Assembly: GCA_035760665.1 (NCBI GenBank)
Contig: DASTSN010000085.1
Coordinates: forward strand, 47,583-111,582
DNA from: DASTSN01 sp035760665
GTDB lineage: Bacteria > Bacteroidota > Bacteroidia > Chitinophagales > Chitinophagaceae
Length of the DNA: 64,000 nt
Reading direction: 5' to 3'
A program made the translations under genes and the position numbers. Under the pieces are notes generated by a model that saw nothing but the letters and a program-made list of their open reading frames with translations, was not told the DNA's origin and ran no database searches. Shown here one piece after another: positions 8,859 through 17,312 of the stretch; position 1 is the stretch's first letter, and every line of letters begins with the position of its first letter.

Positions 8859-9059
8859 GAAGGGTGATTTTCCGGAAAAATAGACAAATACTTTTGAAAA
8901 AAGAAAATCACCCGTAAAAGGTGGTTTTTTAGAGAAAATCGGCTTTTCTGCAGCTTTTATCTATTGTAAGGATGTCACTATATTAATCTGCAATAACTCA
9001 ACTGAATAGCTGCAAATGATGCTTCTGATTTCATTTTATACTCTTTTGTATTGTAATAC

Positions 9060-9077
9060 CAGGCGAGTAATCGCCTG
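9060..9077 (-). terminator. Hairpin just after the Ycf48-like gene
   Basis: CAGGCGA and TCGCCTG pair around a GTAA loop, two bases beyond the stop of the minus-strand gene. No clear U-run follows, so it is either a weak terminator or an mRNA 3'-end stabiliser. A second, weaker hairpin with a U-rich tail lies at about 8908-8936 (AACCACC/GGGTGATT on the minus strand). Confidence 0.45.
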
Positions 9078-9079
9078 CA

Positions 9080-10183
9080 CTACAGTTTCAAAGAATACAA
9101 AGCGTTGTTAGTGCAAATCCATAAAATATTCGGCTTGGTCAGGTACATATCTTGAATTCCCTCGCTACCAATTTTGCAAATACGTGTCCAGTTGGTTCCG
9201 CCATTATTTGTTTCAAAAACCTCTTTCCCAGATGTCATAAATCCTCTTTCTGTATTGATGAAAATGATTTTATTTGTTGAAATCGGGTATGGGGTATTTA
9301 CACTGGCAACAATTTTAGTCCAGGTTTTTCCGTCTGTAGTTTTGAAAAAATAGTTTTTGTTTGTTGTTACCCATCCGTTTTTATTATCTACAAAATACAT
9401 TTGATACAAATAAGTATCGGTTGTTTCAAATTGCTTTTGCCAGGTTGTACCACTATCAGCTGTTGAATAGATTGAACCCCTTACGTCGGCCATCGTCAAA
9501 CCCTGGAGATTTGTAATCACCCAACCATCTTTAATTGTTGGGAAAAATAGATTTGCACAGTCATCTCCATCTACATTTCCCGCAATTTTACTACCACTGA
9601 GTCGTGATTTTAAGGGGCCGGACATTCTGATACATTGACCGATTTGTGTAATGCCATAAATAATACTATCCGAGGGAAAAGACAGTTTTTTAAAAATAGG
9701 CATATATGGATTTGTAAGGTCCGGATAGCCTACCCATTTATCACCGGAATTAGTAGTTTGTCCCAGCATACTTCCGGGTTGATTGTTCAAATAAGCAAAT
9801 CCAACTTTAGCACTCAGGTATTGCAATTTATTTGTTTCTCCGGGTAATTGTTTATATGTCCACGTAATGCCGCCATCAAATGTTCGCTTTTCAAATACTA
9901 TGTTTGAATAGTATTCATCAACGAGGTAGCCTGTGTCTTTCGTTGGAAACATTACCTGTGTAAATCTTGGAGTACGGTTGGCGCTTGATCCTGTGTCGGC
10001 TTTATGTATTAATTGCCAATTACCCAGGGTATCCTCATTATTGTCAGGAATTATTACTGTGGGAGTGCCGGGATCAACGGGATCCGGATCGGCAGGTGGG
10101 GGGTCAACGGATGTCGATTTGCTGCAACCTATCATAAAAAGTACGGACATGCCGATGAAAACGGCCCATTGATAAAATTTCAT
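9080..10183 (-). CDS. Lipoprotein with Ycf48-like/BNR beta-propeller repeats
   Basis: A 367-residue lipoprotein: the signal peptide ends in MIGC at residue 20, followed by a proline/aspartate-rich linker. The mature part contains repeated blades of the photosystem II assembly factor Ycf48/BNR type, seen as GGITWTYKQL, SGDKWVGY, SGTTWQKQF, DGKTWTKIV and GGTNWTRIC. Such propellers are common in secreted Bacteroidota proteins, where the role is mostly unknown; they have nothing to do with photosynthesis here. It is the last gene of the minus-strand group that starts under the LuxR-type regulator. Confidence 0.82.
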   Translation of the reverse strand: MKFYQWAVFIGMSVLFMIGCSKSTSVDPPPADPDPVDPGTPTVIIPDNNEDTLGNWQLIHKADTGSSANRTPRFTQVMFPTKDTGYLVDEYYSNIVFEKRTFDGGITWTYKQLPGETNKLQYLSAKVGFAYLNNQPGSMLGQTTNSGDKWVGYPDLTNPYMPIFKKLSFPSDSIIYGITQIGQCIRMSGPLKSRLSGSKIAGNVDGDDCANLFFPTIKDGWVITNLQGLTMADVRGSIYSTADSGTTWQKQFETTDTYLYQMYFVDNKNGWVTTNKNYFFKTTDGKTWTKIVASVNTPYPISTNKIIFINTERGFMTSGKEVFETNNGGTNWTRICKIGSEGIQDMYLTKPNILWICTNNALYSLKL

Positions 10184-10278
10184 AATTGTCTTACTTTAGT
10201 TGATTCATTTTATAAAAAGTATAAGATGATATTGTTTAATTCTTTTTGGATCGGTTTTAAAAAATTTAGCAGTAATTT

Positions 10279-11130
10279 TTACAGGTATTCTAGCACTTCA
10301 TCAATCAAATAGGATGACCCTTTTTTTACCAGGCGGATATCGTTTTTATAAACCGCTTTTAAGTCCCTATCGTTTATAAGCACTGTAAACCAAAATCCAT
10401 CTGCTGTTTTACTTTTAAAATTTACGATGGCGCTAATTTTCCCATTATCCTGGCCGTGTATTAAAAAACCACAATCATAACATGTTTTTTTCAGGTTATA
10501 AATTTTGCTCCATTTAGTAGCAAACTGCTGTTTTGTGATATCACCTTCACTTAACGACCAACCATCATTCTTAAAGGCAACATATCGTTTAGTACAGATA
10601 TCCTCCATCTTGACCGTTTTTGCATTGAAACAAGCTTCAATATTATTTTGCAGCCATGCCCGGGCATTTTCAAATCCTTGTGTTTGCTTTGCTTTTGTAG
10701 CGTAATATTCAATCGCAGCGCAATCCATAAAACCTGTTCTTTCGTATACCCCCGATATGATATTGGAATCAAGCAATGACAGCATAAGGATCATTCCATT
10801 GTGGCATGCATCATTTCCTGTAATGGCTTTTGGGTTGATATTGATGCGAATCACACCATTGTCTACGGGGGAAACCAAACTGTCAAAATATGAAACAGCC
10901 GGGTTAGGTTTGTCAAGTATAATTTTAACTGAATCAGCAGTGTTTTTGTATTTTTTAATCACAAGATTTAACTCCGCTTCAGCTGCATAAGATTTACAAC
11001 TTAGTTTGCCTTCCCATCTTCCGTAAAATGCTGTAGCCGAATTTAGATCAGTATAGTTAATGGGCTGCCCGAAGAGAACAGATCCTGGCACTGTACAAAA
11101 AATAATGAGCCGGATTAGTTTCAATTTCAT
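10279..11130 (-). CDS. Exported protein of unknown function
   Basis: A 283-residue protein with an N-terminal signal (MKLKLIRLIIFCTVPGSVLFGQ). The first mature half looks like a lipid/ligand-binding beta-barrel of the kind seen in small exported Bacteroidota proteins (FYGRWEGKLSC, VIKKYKNTADSV). It has five or more cysteines (LSCKS, DACHNG, MDCAA, EACF, DICTK, CYDCG), unusual for the window and suggestive of disulfides; CYDCG resembles a CxxC pair. It starts 12 bases after the stop of the WG-repeat gene, so the two are probably co-transcribed. No function can be assigned. Confidence 0.75.
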   Translation of the reverse strand: MKLKLIRLIIFCTVPGSVLFGQPINYTDLNSATAFYGRWEGKLSCKSYAAEAELNLVIKKYKNTADSVKIILDKPNPAVSYFDSLVSPVDNGVIRININPKAITGNDACHNGMILMLSLLDSNIISGVYERTGFMDCAAIEYYATKAKQTQGFENARAWLQNNIEACFNAKTVKMEDICTKRYVAFKNDGWSLSEGDITKQQFATKWSKIYNLKKTCYDCGFLIHGQDNGKISAIVNFKSKTADGFWFTVLINDRDLKAVYKNDIRLVKKGSSYLIDEVLEYL

Positions 11131-11142
11131 GGTTCCGTTGAA

Positions 11143-12960
11143 TTAAAATTTATCAATGTTGTTTGCCATCACAAAAACAAAATCACCTTTTGTATTTATA
11201 AAACCTTCTACAAGCTTATTTCCTTTGTATAATTTAGCTTTAGCCAAACCTGACACGGGATCAAAATCGCCGATCCAGTCAAAGGTTGGCGGGATGATAA
11301 TCTTACCGGTATAATTAATCAGTCCAATCCCGCTTGTATGTACCGATGATTGTGTGTTACCAACTCCTCCAGGTTTATTTGCTTTTGTATTGGTAAATTG
11401 CTGAAGGGATTTTGCACCAGGTTTAAATTCAAATTCGCATTGAACGTATAAACCTGCCCAGCTTCTTCTTAAATATCTGAAGCTGAACGGTGAGTTCCAG
11501 GCTGTGGAAAGTTCTGCAAAATATTGCGGGTTTTGTTCTTTAAAAGTAGCTTCAATCGGCATCACCCGTTCCTGTTTATCCAGTAAAGTTTTTACATTTT
11601 TATTATTAATGAGTACTTCACAATCACTTACATTATATTTAAAATTATCCGGCTGATAATGGAATTCTAAACCATTACCATTTACCAGTTTAATAATTTC
11701 CTGGCCATTTTTGTTTATGAATGAAAACTTATAAGCAGTTGCATCTTTAGGTTTATATAAAGAAAGACCATTGCTAAAAGGTGAAAGGCTTCCGTCAAAT
11801 GTCATTGGAATTTTTACTTTGCCTGTAGTATCCATAAAACCAAAGAGCTGTTTGGAGCCTTGTTCTGTATAAATAATATAATAGCCTTCACCGTATGATT
11901 CAGACCAGAAATGTAGTTTTGTTTCAAAGGCTTTGGTGCCGTTCTTACGGTAAAAGCTGGTTGTTTTATAATCATCATTGCTGACCTGCGTAAAATAAAG
12001 GCCTCTTTTCCCTTTTGGTGCCTGGTAACGTTTACCACTTTTATCAAAATAGAACTGGTAATATTTGTTGTGGTCATTATCGTAAATTTCACCATATCCA
12101 TATCCGTCCTCCATAAAATGTTCTGCATGTGTAAGGATGCAGGGAACAATGAGTTTTCCCGAAGTATCCATATAGCCATATTTGCTTGTAAGCGGGTCTT
12201 TTACCACGGTGACGCCATTATAAAAGCCACAGGCATCCTGGGGCTGGTCTATTTGATTGCTCCTGTTAATGCCGAAATTGAAATCATATTTACCAAGGGG
12301 GGCAATGGTTTCACCGCTATAGCGGAAAACAGAACAATCTTTGCCTTTTTTCACAATGGTGAAGCCTTCCCTGAAATCTTCTACGGCATCGCAATCAAGC
12401 ATGATGATTTGGTTTGAAGCTTCATTGTTTTGAGCAGCCTGTGTATTGCTGTTGCCATTGAAAGTGAAAGACTGGAATACTTGTTCTGCCAAAGGTTCGG
12501 CTGCTGAAAATTCAGGATCGGGTGAAGTGTAGTATAAATAGTATTTCTTGTTACCAACAATTGTTTGATAACACCTGTAATGATATTTCCTGTCATTATA
12601 AACAACTACCCACCATTTTACGTTATTCACCTCTTTAAAAAATGTTTGATTTAGCGCAACATGACTGCTTTCCATTTTTTGTTTTTGCGCATCTGCTTGT
12701 TCTTCGATGGTGGGTGGTTCTTCGTGAAACTCAAAAACAGAAATTTCAAGTGAACGGCTGCTTAGTTTGGGGTCCTGTAATACAAGCAGGTCCTTGGGGC
12801 CGAGCAAAGGCGAACGATTTTTCTTATGAATCCAGTTTTCCGGAATTGTTACCTGAAAGCTGTTATCCGGCCCGGCAAACATTTTTTTTCCTGATTGTGC
12901 TGGTAATGCTATTGATAAAAATAATAGTATGGAGGTAAGGCTAAATAGTCTCATAAACAT
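11143..12960 (-). CDS. Exported WG-repeat protein
   Basis: About 605 residues. The open frame extends to 13047, but the signal peptide begins at the ATG at 12960 (or 12954): MRLFSLTSILLFLSIALPAQ. Residues after it (DNSFQVTIPENW ... VLQDPKLSSRSLEISVFEF) look like a PsbP/DcrB-type domain. Further on are several WG-type repeats, each with a 'G+MDTSGKLIVP' pattern: YGYMDTSGKLIVP, FGFMDTTGKVKIP, FSFINKNGQEI, GLINYTGKIIIPP, GFINTKGDFVF. WG repeats form beta structures in many exported bacterial proteins of unknown role. It lies in the uncharacterised minus-strand island. Confidence 0.8.
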   Translation of the reverse strand: MFMRLFSLTSILLFLSIALPAQSGKKMFAGPDNSFQVTIPENWIHKKNRSPLLGPKDLLVLQDPKLSSRSLEISVFEFHEEPPTIEEQADAQKQKMESSHVALNQTFFKEVNNVKWWVVVYNDRKYHYRCYQTIVGNKKYYLYYTSPDPEFSAAEPLAEQVFQSFTFNGNSNTQAAQNNEASNQIIMLDCDAVEDFREGFTIVKKGKDCSVFRYSGETIAPLGKYDFNFGINRSNQIDQPQDACGFYNGVTVVKDPLTSKYGYMDTSGKLIVPCILTHAEHFMEDGYGYGEIYDNDHNKYYQFYFDKSGKRYQAPKGKRGLYFTQVSNDDYKTTSFYRKNGTKAFETKLHFWSESYGEGYYIIYTEQGSKQLFGFMDTTGKVKIPMTFDGSLSPFSNGLSLYKPKDATAYKFSFINKNGQEIIKLVNGNGLEFHYQPDNFKYNVSDCEVLINNKNVKTLLDKQERVMPIEATFKEQNPQYFAELSTAWNSPFSFRYLRRSWAGLYVQCEFEFKPGAKSLQQFTNTKANKPGGVGNTQSSVHTSGIGLINYTGKIIIPPTFDWIGDFDPVSGLAKAKLYKGNKLVEGFINTKGDFVFVMANNIDKF

Positions 12961-13091
12961 TTTATATAATTCAATCCTTTTTTCGAAATAAATTGTACAG
13001 TTAAAATCTGTTCGTTGTAAAGTAAAGTGTGTTTCAGTATTTATCAATTACGGGTTGTTAAGTGCTCTATTTTACAGAAAAGAGATTGATT

Positions 13092-13523
13092 TTACTGCGG
13101 CTCATACACTAGTGTGTCTTCTTTTGAAATCGAGGTTACCGATTGTGCGATCAACTTATTATTTTCCAATGAAATTATATTTAGCGTAAAGCTCGTGTGC
13201 AGATTTTGGCTATTTACTGATTTGTTATCCGGAGCCATGGTATATTTACCGGTGCCAAGCAGTCTTCCATTTCTGTATCACCGGAATATTCCACCCGGTA
13301 AAAATTCGAGTTCAACTGTTTGCCTTTTAAACTGTTCCTTGTATTCATTTTGTTTATGTTCATTGCCCACAACCCCAACTGTTTTCCATCTTTTTTGAAT
13401 GGCTTTGCCTGGTGGCGTAGTACAGGATGTGATTGCGAACAAGGTCGTTATTGAAAATATAAGTATAGTAATAGAAAAAGTTGAAATGGTTTGTGCTGGT
13501 ATTTTGATTAAGTAAATTTTCAT
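13092..13523 (-). pseudogene. Small lipocalin-like lipoprotein interrupted by one in-frame TGA
   Basis: Reading the minus strand from the ATG at 13523, a lipoprotein signal peptide (lipobox ITSC) leads into WKTVGVVGNEHKQNEY and LEFLPGGIFR, then a TGA at 13280-13278. The same frame continues without another stop for 61 codons (YRNGRLLGTGKY, TMAPDNKS, FTLNIISLENNKLIAQS, EDTLVYEPQ) to the TAA at 13094-13092. Both halves read as one 143-residue lipocalin-like domain, and GGIFR-x-YRNGRLLGTGKY is what an unbroken domain would show. A CGA-to-TGA change would explain the stop. It may be a recent pseudogene, a sequencing error, or a truncated 81-residue product. Confidence 0.7.
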
Positions 13524-13639
13524 TGTTGTATTCTTTTAACAGCTTTTACAATGTAAATTTTCTGAGGCGTTATGGTGTTGAGCTTACGTTCGGACAGAAC
13601 TCTCTGGTAAAGGTTTTATGGTTAATGGTAAAGCGGTTC

Positions 13640-13990
13640 TCAAGGTTTCGTTTTGTCATCAATGTTATTCAGTGTTTTATTGATTCGGAAGAAGACAATA
13701 ATAAGTTCACACCACATTCGCCAAAGAATATTACCAATTACAATAATGAGTAAATCCATTATTGGTCCGCTTGGGAGCAGGCTTCCACCACCAAAATTGT
13801 CATAGCCACCATAGCCGCCCCGCCTTGTGCCGCCAAAAAGCGACATGAGTCCGCCAAGGGTGATTAAAATTGCTACAACCACATACATAATCTGGATAAT
13901 TTTTAACGTGATCATGGTTTTGAAGGATAAAAAATCACTCCAGTTAAAACCTGTTGACTGGGATGCAGTTGAGTTGGTCGTTGGTTCCAT
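13640..13990 (-). CDS. DUF4282 membrane protein
   Basis: A 116-residue inner-membrane protein. After a polar N-terminus comes LSFKTMITLKIIQIMYVV, a first membrane segment (YVVVAILITLGGLMSLF), a glycine/tyrosine-rich loop (GGYGGYDNFGGG) and a second membrane segment with WRMWCELIIVFFRINKTL. This order, and the W-x-R-x-x-C-E-L motif, is that of DUF4282. Function is unknown. It is the first gene downstream of the promoter/palindrome at 14144-14193 and so may be the main target of the regulator at 14297-15112. Confidence 0.8.
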   Translation of the reverse strand: MEPTTNSTASQSTGFNWSDFLSFKTMITLKIIQIMYVVVAILITLGGLMSLFGGTRRGGYGGYDNFGGGSLLPSGPIMDLLIIVIGNILWRMWCELIIVFFRINKTLNNIDDKTKP

Positions 13991-14296
13991 TTTTTTTATT
14001 TAGAGGTTATAGAATCCTTATCTGAAAGATGGTATTCTATCAGTTAGGTAGCGTCATCGAATTAGGAATATCGAGGAAATGGATTAAAGCAGGGGAAAGC
14101 GGATCAATAAATTACAGCATAAATATGCTAATCATTTAAAATAAAATTTGTACCCCAAGAGGGTACAAATTTATGTGGAATGACATTTGTCAATATCAAG
14201 AAATATTGTAATCAATGATATGAATGGTTTTTTTCGTGTTTGCTAACTGGTTTTTAAAAACCGTTCAAGCATTCCTGTTTATATTTTCAAGGCAGG
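13991..14296 (-). promoter_or_regulatory. Regulatory intergenic region between regulator and DUF4282 gene
   Basis: No gene is seen in these 306 AT-rich bases. They hold a minus-strand promoter (-7 TAAATTTG at 14173-14166, TTG at 14193-14191, 17-nt spacing) and a perfect palindrome over the -7 box (listed separately). A second dyad, CAATAT/ATATTG at 14191-14208, overlaps the -33 element. GGTTTTTAAAAACC at about 14249-14262 is a third, weak dyad. The 5' untranslated stretch to the ATG at 13990 would be about 170 bases, long for a simple promoter. Confidence 0.6.
14144..14172. promoter_or_regulatory. Perfect 12-bp inverted repeat (candidate operator)
   Basis: AAATTTGTACCC (14144-14155) and GGGTACAAATTT (14161-14172) are exact reverse complements with a five-base spacer. 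The right arm contains most of the minus-strand -7 box TAAATTTG, so protein binding here would block or guide RNA polymerase. As RNA it would also form a hairpin at the very start of the transcript, or act as a terminator for the upstream regulator gene; no long U-run favours the operator reading. Confidence 0.65.
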
Positions 14297-15112
14297 TTAT
14301 AGCAATCCGGCTTTTCTTACATATTTAGCTGCTTCTGCTACAGTTGAAAAGTTTACATGAAAATAATCACGGGCTTTTTTTAAAAAGCGCTTGCAATACG
14401 TATCAATGGTATGGGGTGATTTACCAAGCGATTCGGCTATCTCCTGCTGAGTTGCTAGTTGGTTGTAAGCGAGTGCACGTGCCACCTGTAATTCGCCAAT
14501 TGAAAAAACCTTCAGTTCCCGGAACCTTTTTCTGACATTATCCATAATCAGTTTATTTTTTTCCTTTTCATTTTCGCCTTTGTCAGTAAAAAATTTCGGG
14601 TTTAGGGATTCGCCGTTGTAATCTCCAATGATAGTGAACTCATTGAGATATTCTAACAGGCGGTTGTGATAATCATATTGAAAGACTGAGGCCGTTCGTT
14701 TTGCAAGCAGGTAATTTCCTTTATAATGCTTTAAGGCTACTAAGCTCGAATATCGCTGCACCATAAATTCCAGTTTAAACGATCCGGTACACACGACTTG
14801 TATCATCTCACGGAATACGGCATGCGATAGTTTTTGCAGGCCGGGGTGAAGTGATGTCCAGTATCTTCTTAATGTAAATTCTTTTTCGTAATACCCCAGC
14901 CATTTTTGTACTCCAGCCATATCAGAAATTTCAAACTGCCGCAGATCGACTACAAAATAAAATCGTTCGCTACCGATTGTTTGTTTAAGCGAACGTAGTT
15001 CGGTTTCTTGTTTTTCAAGGCTTACTTTGGGCTTGATTTTCTCGGCTGGATAAAGTGAGGTTACATAATCTTTTAATAAATCAAAATCTGTCAGATCGGT
15101 TTGAATCATCAT
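14297..15112 (-). CDS. LuxR-type helix-turn-helix regulator with PAS-like N-terminal domain
   Basis: A 271-residue regulator. Residues about 45-160 (FYFVVDLRQFEISDMAGVQKWLGY, then TLRRYWTSLHPG) resemble the PAS-like sensing domain found in many Bacteroidota LuxR proteins. The C-terminus has a LuxR-family helix-turn-helix: FSIGELQVARALA, TQQEIAESLGKSPHTIDTYCKR. No receiver-domain phosphoacceptor is visible, so it is not a classical response regulator. It is encoded directly upstream of, and on the same strand as, the promoter with the 12-bp palindrome, which makes it the natural candidate to bind there; this is inference. The signal sensed is unknown. Confidence 0.82.
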   Translation of the reverse strand: MMIQTDLTDFDLLKDYVTSLYPAEKIKPKVSLEKQETELRSLKQTIGSERFYFVVDLRQFEISDMAGVQKWLGYYEKEFTLRRYWTSLHPGLQKLSHAVFREMIQVVCTGSFKLEFMVQRYSSLVALKHYKGNYLLAKRTASVFQYDYHNRLLEYLNEFTIIGDYNGESLNPKFFTDKGENEKEKNKLIMDNVRKRFRELKVFSIGELQVARALAYNQLATQQEIAESLGKSPHTIDTYCKRFLKKARDYFHVNFSTVAEAAKYVRKAGLL

Positions 15113-15263
15113 AGTTAGGTTTGGTTATCGAGTAAATAAATATAAAAAAAATTAAATATTGTTGCCTTTTCTGCTGTTTTTCCTTACGGATATTTGGGTT
15201 ACATTATTATTTTTTCGCAGGGAACAAAGGCAACTGTCGGTAGTTGTAAAGTAAACGGCATAA

Positions 15264-15297
15264 AAAAAACCTGCACCAATTCGTGCAGGTTTTTTTA
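15264..15297 (-). terminator. Intrinsic terminator after the DUF2911 gene
   Basis: CCTGCAC (15270-15276) and GTGCAGG (15283-15289) pair around a six-base loop, with A-run on the left and T-run on the right, so it can work on both strands. It sits 18 bases beyond the stop of the minus-strand DUF2911 gene and separates it from the regulator gene. Confidence 0.85.
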
Positions 15298-15314
15298 TAA
15301 AGAGGTATCGCTGA

Positions 15315-16418
15315 TTAGTTCACATCGCTTCCTTCTTTCAGTTTGCTGATCATGCTTTCCATGCTTGCTTTATTCAGCGGGTCTGGTGCAAGCGGTAATG
15401 CCTGGTTAGCATATTTCAGTGCTGTTTTGTAATCACCATTGGCCGAGTAGCCTCTTACCAGTCCTGCCAGCGTGGTGAACTGATTAGGATTTTTGGAAAA
15501 ATTCAGTTTAAATACATCCAGGGCTTCTTTGTTTTTGTGTTGCTGCAACAACTGTCGTCCGTATTGGTGCAGTTCAAAAATATTTCCAAGCGACAGAGCA
15601 TTTTTCATCATGGCAGCGGCTTCGTCAGTCCTGCCCATTTTTTCCAGCAATTGGGCCCTGGTATTCCATGCTCTGAAACTCCTGTCGCCGCCAAAAATAG
15701 TGCTGGTGGCACTGTCAGCCCATTGCAGGGCCTGTTCAAGATTTACCTCATGCTGCAGGCACCAATTGGCAGCCTCGTTCCAGCTTTCCCAGCTAAAACC
15801 TTTATCTGTGCGGAGTTCCCGGCGAAAACTTTCAACCTGGTCGTTGATGTAATCCACCTGCACAGTAAAGGGGATCATGATTTTTTCCCATTCCAGTGCG
15901 ATAGTAGCGCTATTCTCTGTTTCATTCAGGAATTCATATTTTAACCATTCCACGCTTTTGTCCAAAGCCTGCGGTTTAACAGGTACCCGCAAAGCGTCTT
16001 CGGCCGGATCGTAGAAAAAGCTGCCCCAGGAAGTAGCATTTTTTGAAAAAATCAAGATGCTTTCTTCCGGACCGTAGGCTATGAAAAATCCGTATTTGCC
16101 GGCAGGCAGGGAATGCCCCTCTATTTTTACAGCCGTGGTAAATTCAATGGTAGTATTCTCGTTAGCGCCGGCACGCCACGGTGCAGCTTTGCTGCTGCCA
16201 AAGCCCTGGTCGGTAAAACCTTCCGGGATCAGTTGGCCCCAGATTTTTCCTTCACGCCCTTTTACACCCGGGCGGTCGTAATGAATGCTAACATCCGTCA
16301 GGCCAATACGTTCACCGACAGATGCTTTTTTGTTGCCCCCGCTGGGCAGGGTTGTAAGCTGGCAAAACGACGTTGCAGTTATGGCCAGCAACATACAGGT
16401 TGTGATAAGTATTTTCAT
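15315..16418 (-). CDS. Exported DUF2911 protein with C-terminal TPR repeats
   Basis: A 367-residue protein. The ATG at 16418 is chosen over the upstream TTG at 16424 because it begins a standard signal peptide (MKILITTCMLLAITATSFCQ). The DUF2911 domain follows: VSIHYDRPGVKGR, IWGQLIPEG, PWRAGANENTTIEF, LPAGKYGFFIAYG, WGSFFYDPAEDALRV. The last ~130 residues are TPR-like helices (RAWNTRAQLLEKMGRTDEAAAMM ... GYSANGDYKTALKYANQAL). DUF2911 proteins are common periplasmic proteins of Bacteroidota with no proven function; TPRs suggest protein contacts. Confidence 0.87.
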   Translation of the reverse strand: MKILITTCMLLAITATSFCQLTTLPSGGNKKASVGERIGLTDVSIHYDRPGVKGREGKIWGQLIPEGFTDQGFGSSKAAPWRAGANENTTIEFTTAVKIEGHSLPAGKYGFFIAYGPEESILIFSKNATSWGSFFYDPAEDALRVPVKPQALDKSVEWLKYEFLNETENSATIALEWEKIMIPFTVQVDYINDQVESFRRELRTDKGFSWESWNEAANWCLQHEVNLEQALQWADSATSTIFGGDRSFRAWNTRAQLLEKMGRTDEAAAMMKNALSLGNIFELHQYGRQLLQQHKNKEALDVFKLNFSKNPNQFTTLAGLVRGYSANGDYKTALKYANQALPLAPDPLNKASMESMISKLKEGSDVN

Positions 16419-16561
16419 AATCAAGGCAGTTTTAAGAAAGCCAAGCTAAGGAACTTTGTTTTTTTAACTGCCAAATTGTTACCAGTGCCATTTGTCATGG
16501 ATAAACAGCCGGCTGCGAGGATAGTAGGCATGTTTGCCACGTGATTATTGTATATTCGGTA

Positions 16562-17209
16562 ATGATCGCAGGGAAAACCATACGAGCTATTTTATATTTA
16601 CCGTTACTTGCCGTTTATTCATCTATGCATGCACAAATGCCGGATACCATAGCAGGAGAATATTACCTGCAGGGCGTCATGGAAGTCGCTTCTGGATTTA
16701 AACTGAACGAAGACTCTTCCTTTGCTTTCTTTTTTTCTTATGGTGCAGTGGATCGTTACGGATCCGGAAGATGGACGCGGCAGGCTGACCGGGTGATTTT
16801 GAATTCGTTTGTCCATCACGATCATGACTTTTCGTTGCTGACCGGCAGGACAACGACTGATCATTTTATTACTATAAAAATCAGCGATAAAAATTCCCCA
16901 CTGCTGCAGTTCGTTTATTGCAGCCTGAATACCGGCGATACAATATTGCGGGCAAAAACGGATGCCAAGGGCGTTGTACGTTTTCCTGTAAAAAAGGTAC
17001 AATCGATCGTGTTACAGTTTGAGTTTTGCCCGGAGAAATCTTCGGAATTTAATTTTCAAAACAGTACAGATAATTATTTTGAATTTCGGTTTGAGCCATG
17101 GATGGCGGAGGTGAATTTTTCTGAATATAGTTTAATACGTACTAAAGATGGACTGAATGGACATCATCCGCTGCTGGATGACAAAGAATATTTGTTTGTA
17201 AAACAATAA
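16562..17209 (+). CDS. Exported protein of unknown function
   Basis: A 215-residue protein with a signal peptide (MIAGKTIRAILYLPLLAVYSSMHAQ). The frame is open from a GTG at 16541, but the ATG at 16562 gives a normal signal. The mature part is beta-rich, starting IAGEYYLQGVMEVASGFKL and SSFAFFFSYGAVDRYGSGRW, a pattern seen in small lipocalin-like exported proteins that report a 'property plus penalty' beta-barrel. No catalytic motif is visible. It is divergent from the DUF2911 gene, and its end faces the oxoamine synthase. Confidence 0.72.
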   Translation: MIAGKTIRAILYLPLLAVYSSMHAQMPDTIAGEYYLQGVMEVASGFKLNEDSSFAFFFSYGAVDRYGSGRWTRQADRVILNSFVHHDHDFSLLTGRTTTDHFITIKISDKNSPLLQFVYCSLNTGDTILRAKTDAKGVVRFPVKKVQSIVLQFEFCPEKSSEFNFQNSTDNYFEFRFEPWMAEVNFSEYSLIRTKDGLNGHHPLLDDKEYLFVKQ

Positions 17210-17254
17210 CAATTTGCACAGCAGTTGCTCTGGCTTAATAGAATGTAAAATAAA

Positions 17255-17278
17255 ACCCGGCTTTTCAAAAAGCCGGGT
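17255..17278 (-). terminator. Intrinsic terminator after the oxoamine synthase gene
   Basis: ACCCGGCTTTT pairs perfectly with AAAAGCCGGGT (11-bp stem, two-base loop), and on the minus strand it is followed by a T-rich tail. It lies 34 bases beyond the stop of the minus-strand gene at 17313. Confidence 0.85.
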
Positions 17279-17312
17279 CAGTTATAAACCAGTAATATTT
17301 ATTGGTAATAGT

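Noticed and set aside
8908..8936. Second terminator behind the Ycf48-like gene
   Set aside because: The stem is short with a G-U pair; mentioned under the first hairpin but not listed as a feature in its own right.
13278..13280. TGA as selenocysteine
   Set aside because: No hairpin of the expected kind after the stop, and the residue expected from context is arginine or another polar one.
13114..13398. 94-codon plus-strand frame over the broken lipoprotein
   Set aside because: It lies antisense to the lipocalin-like reading, has no recognisable domain or signal peptide, and its neighbours on both sides are minus-strand genes.
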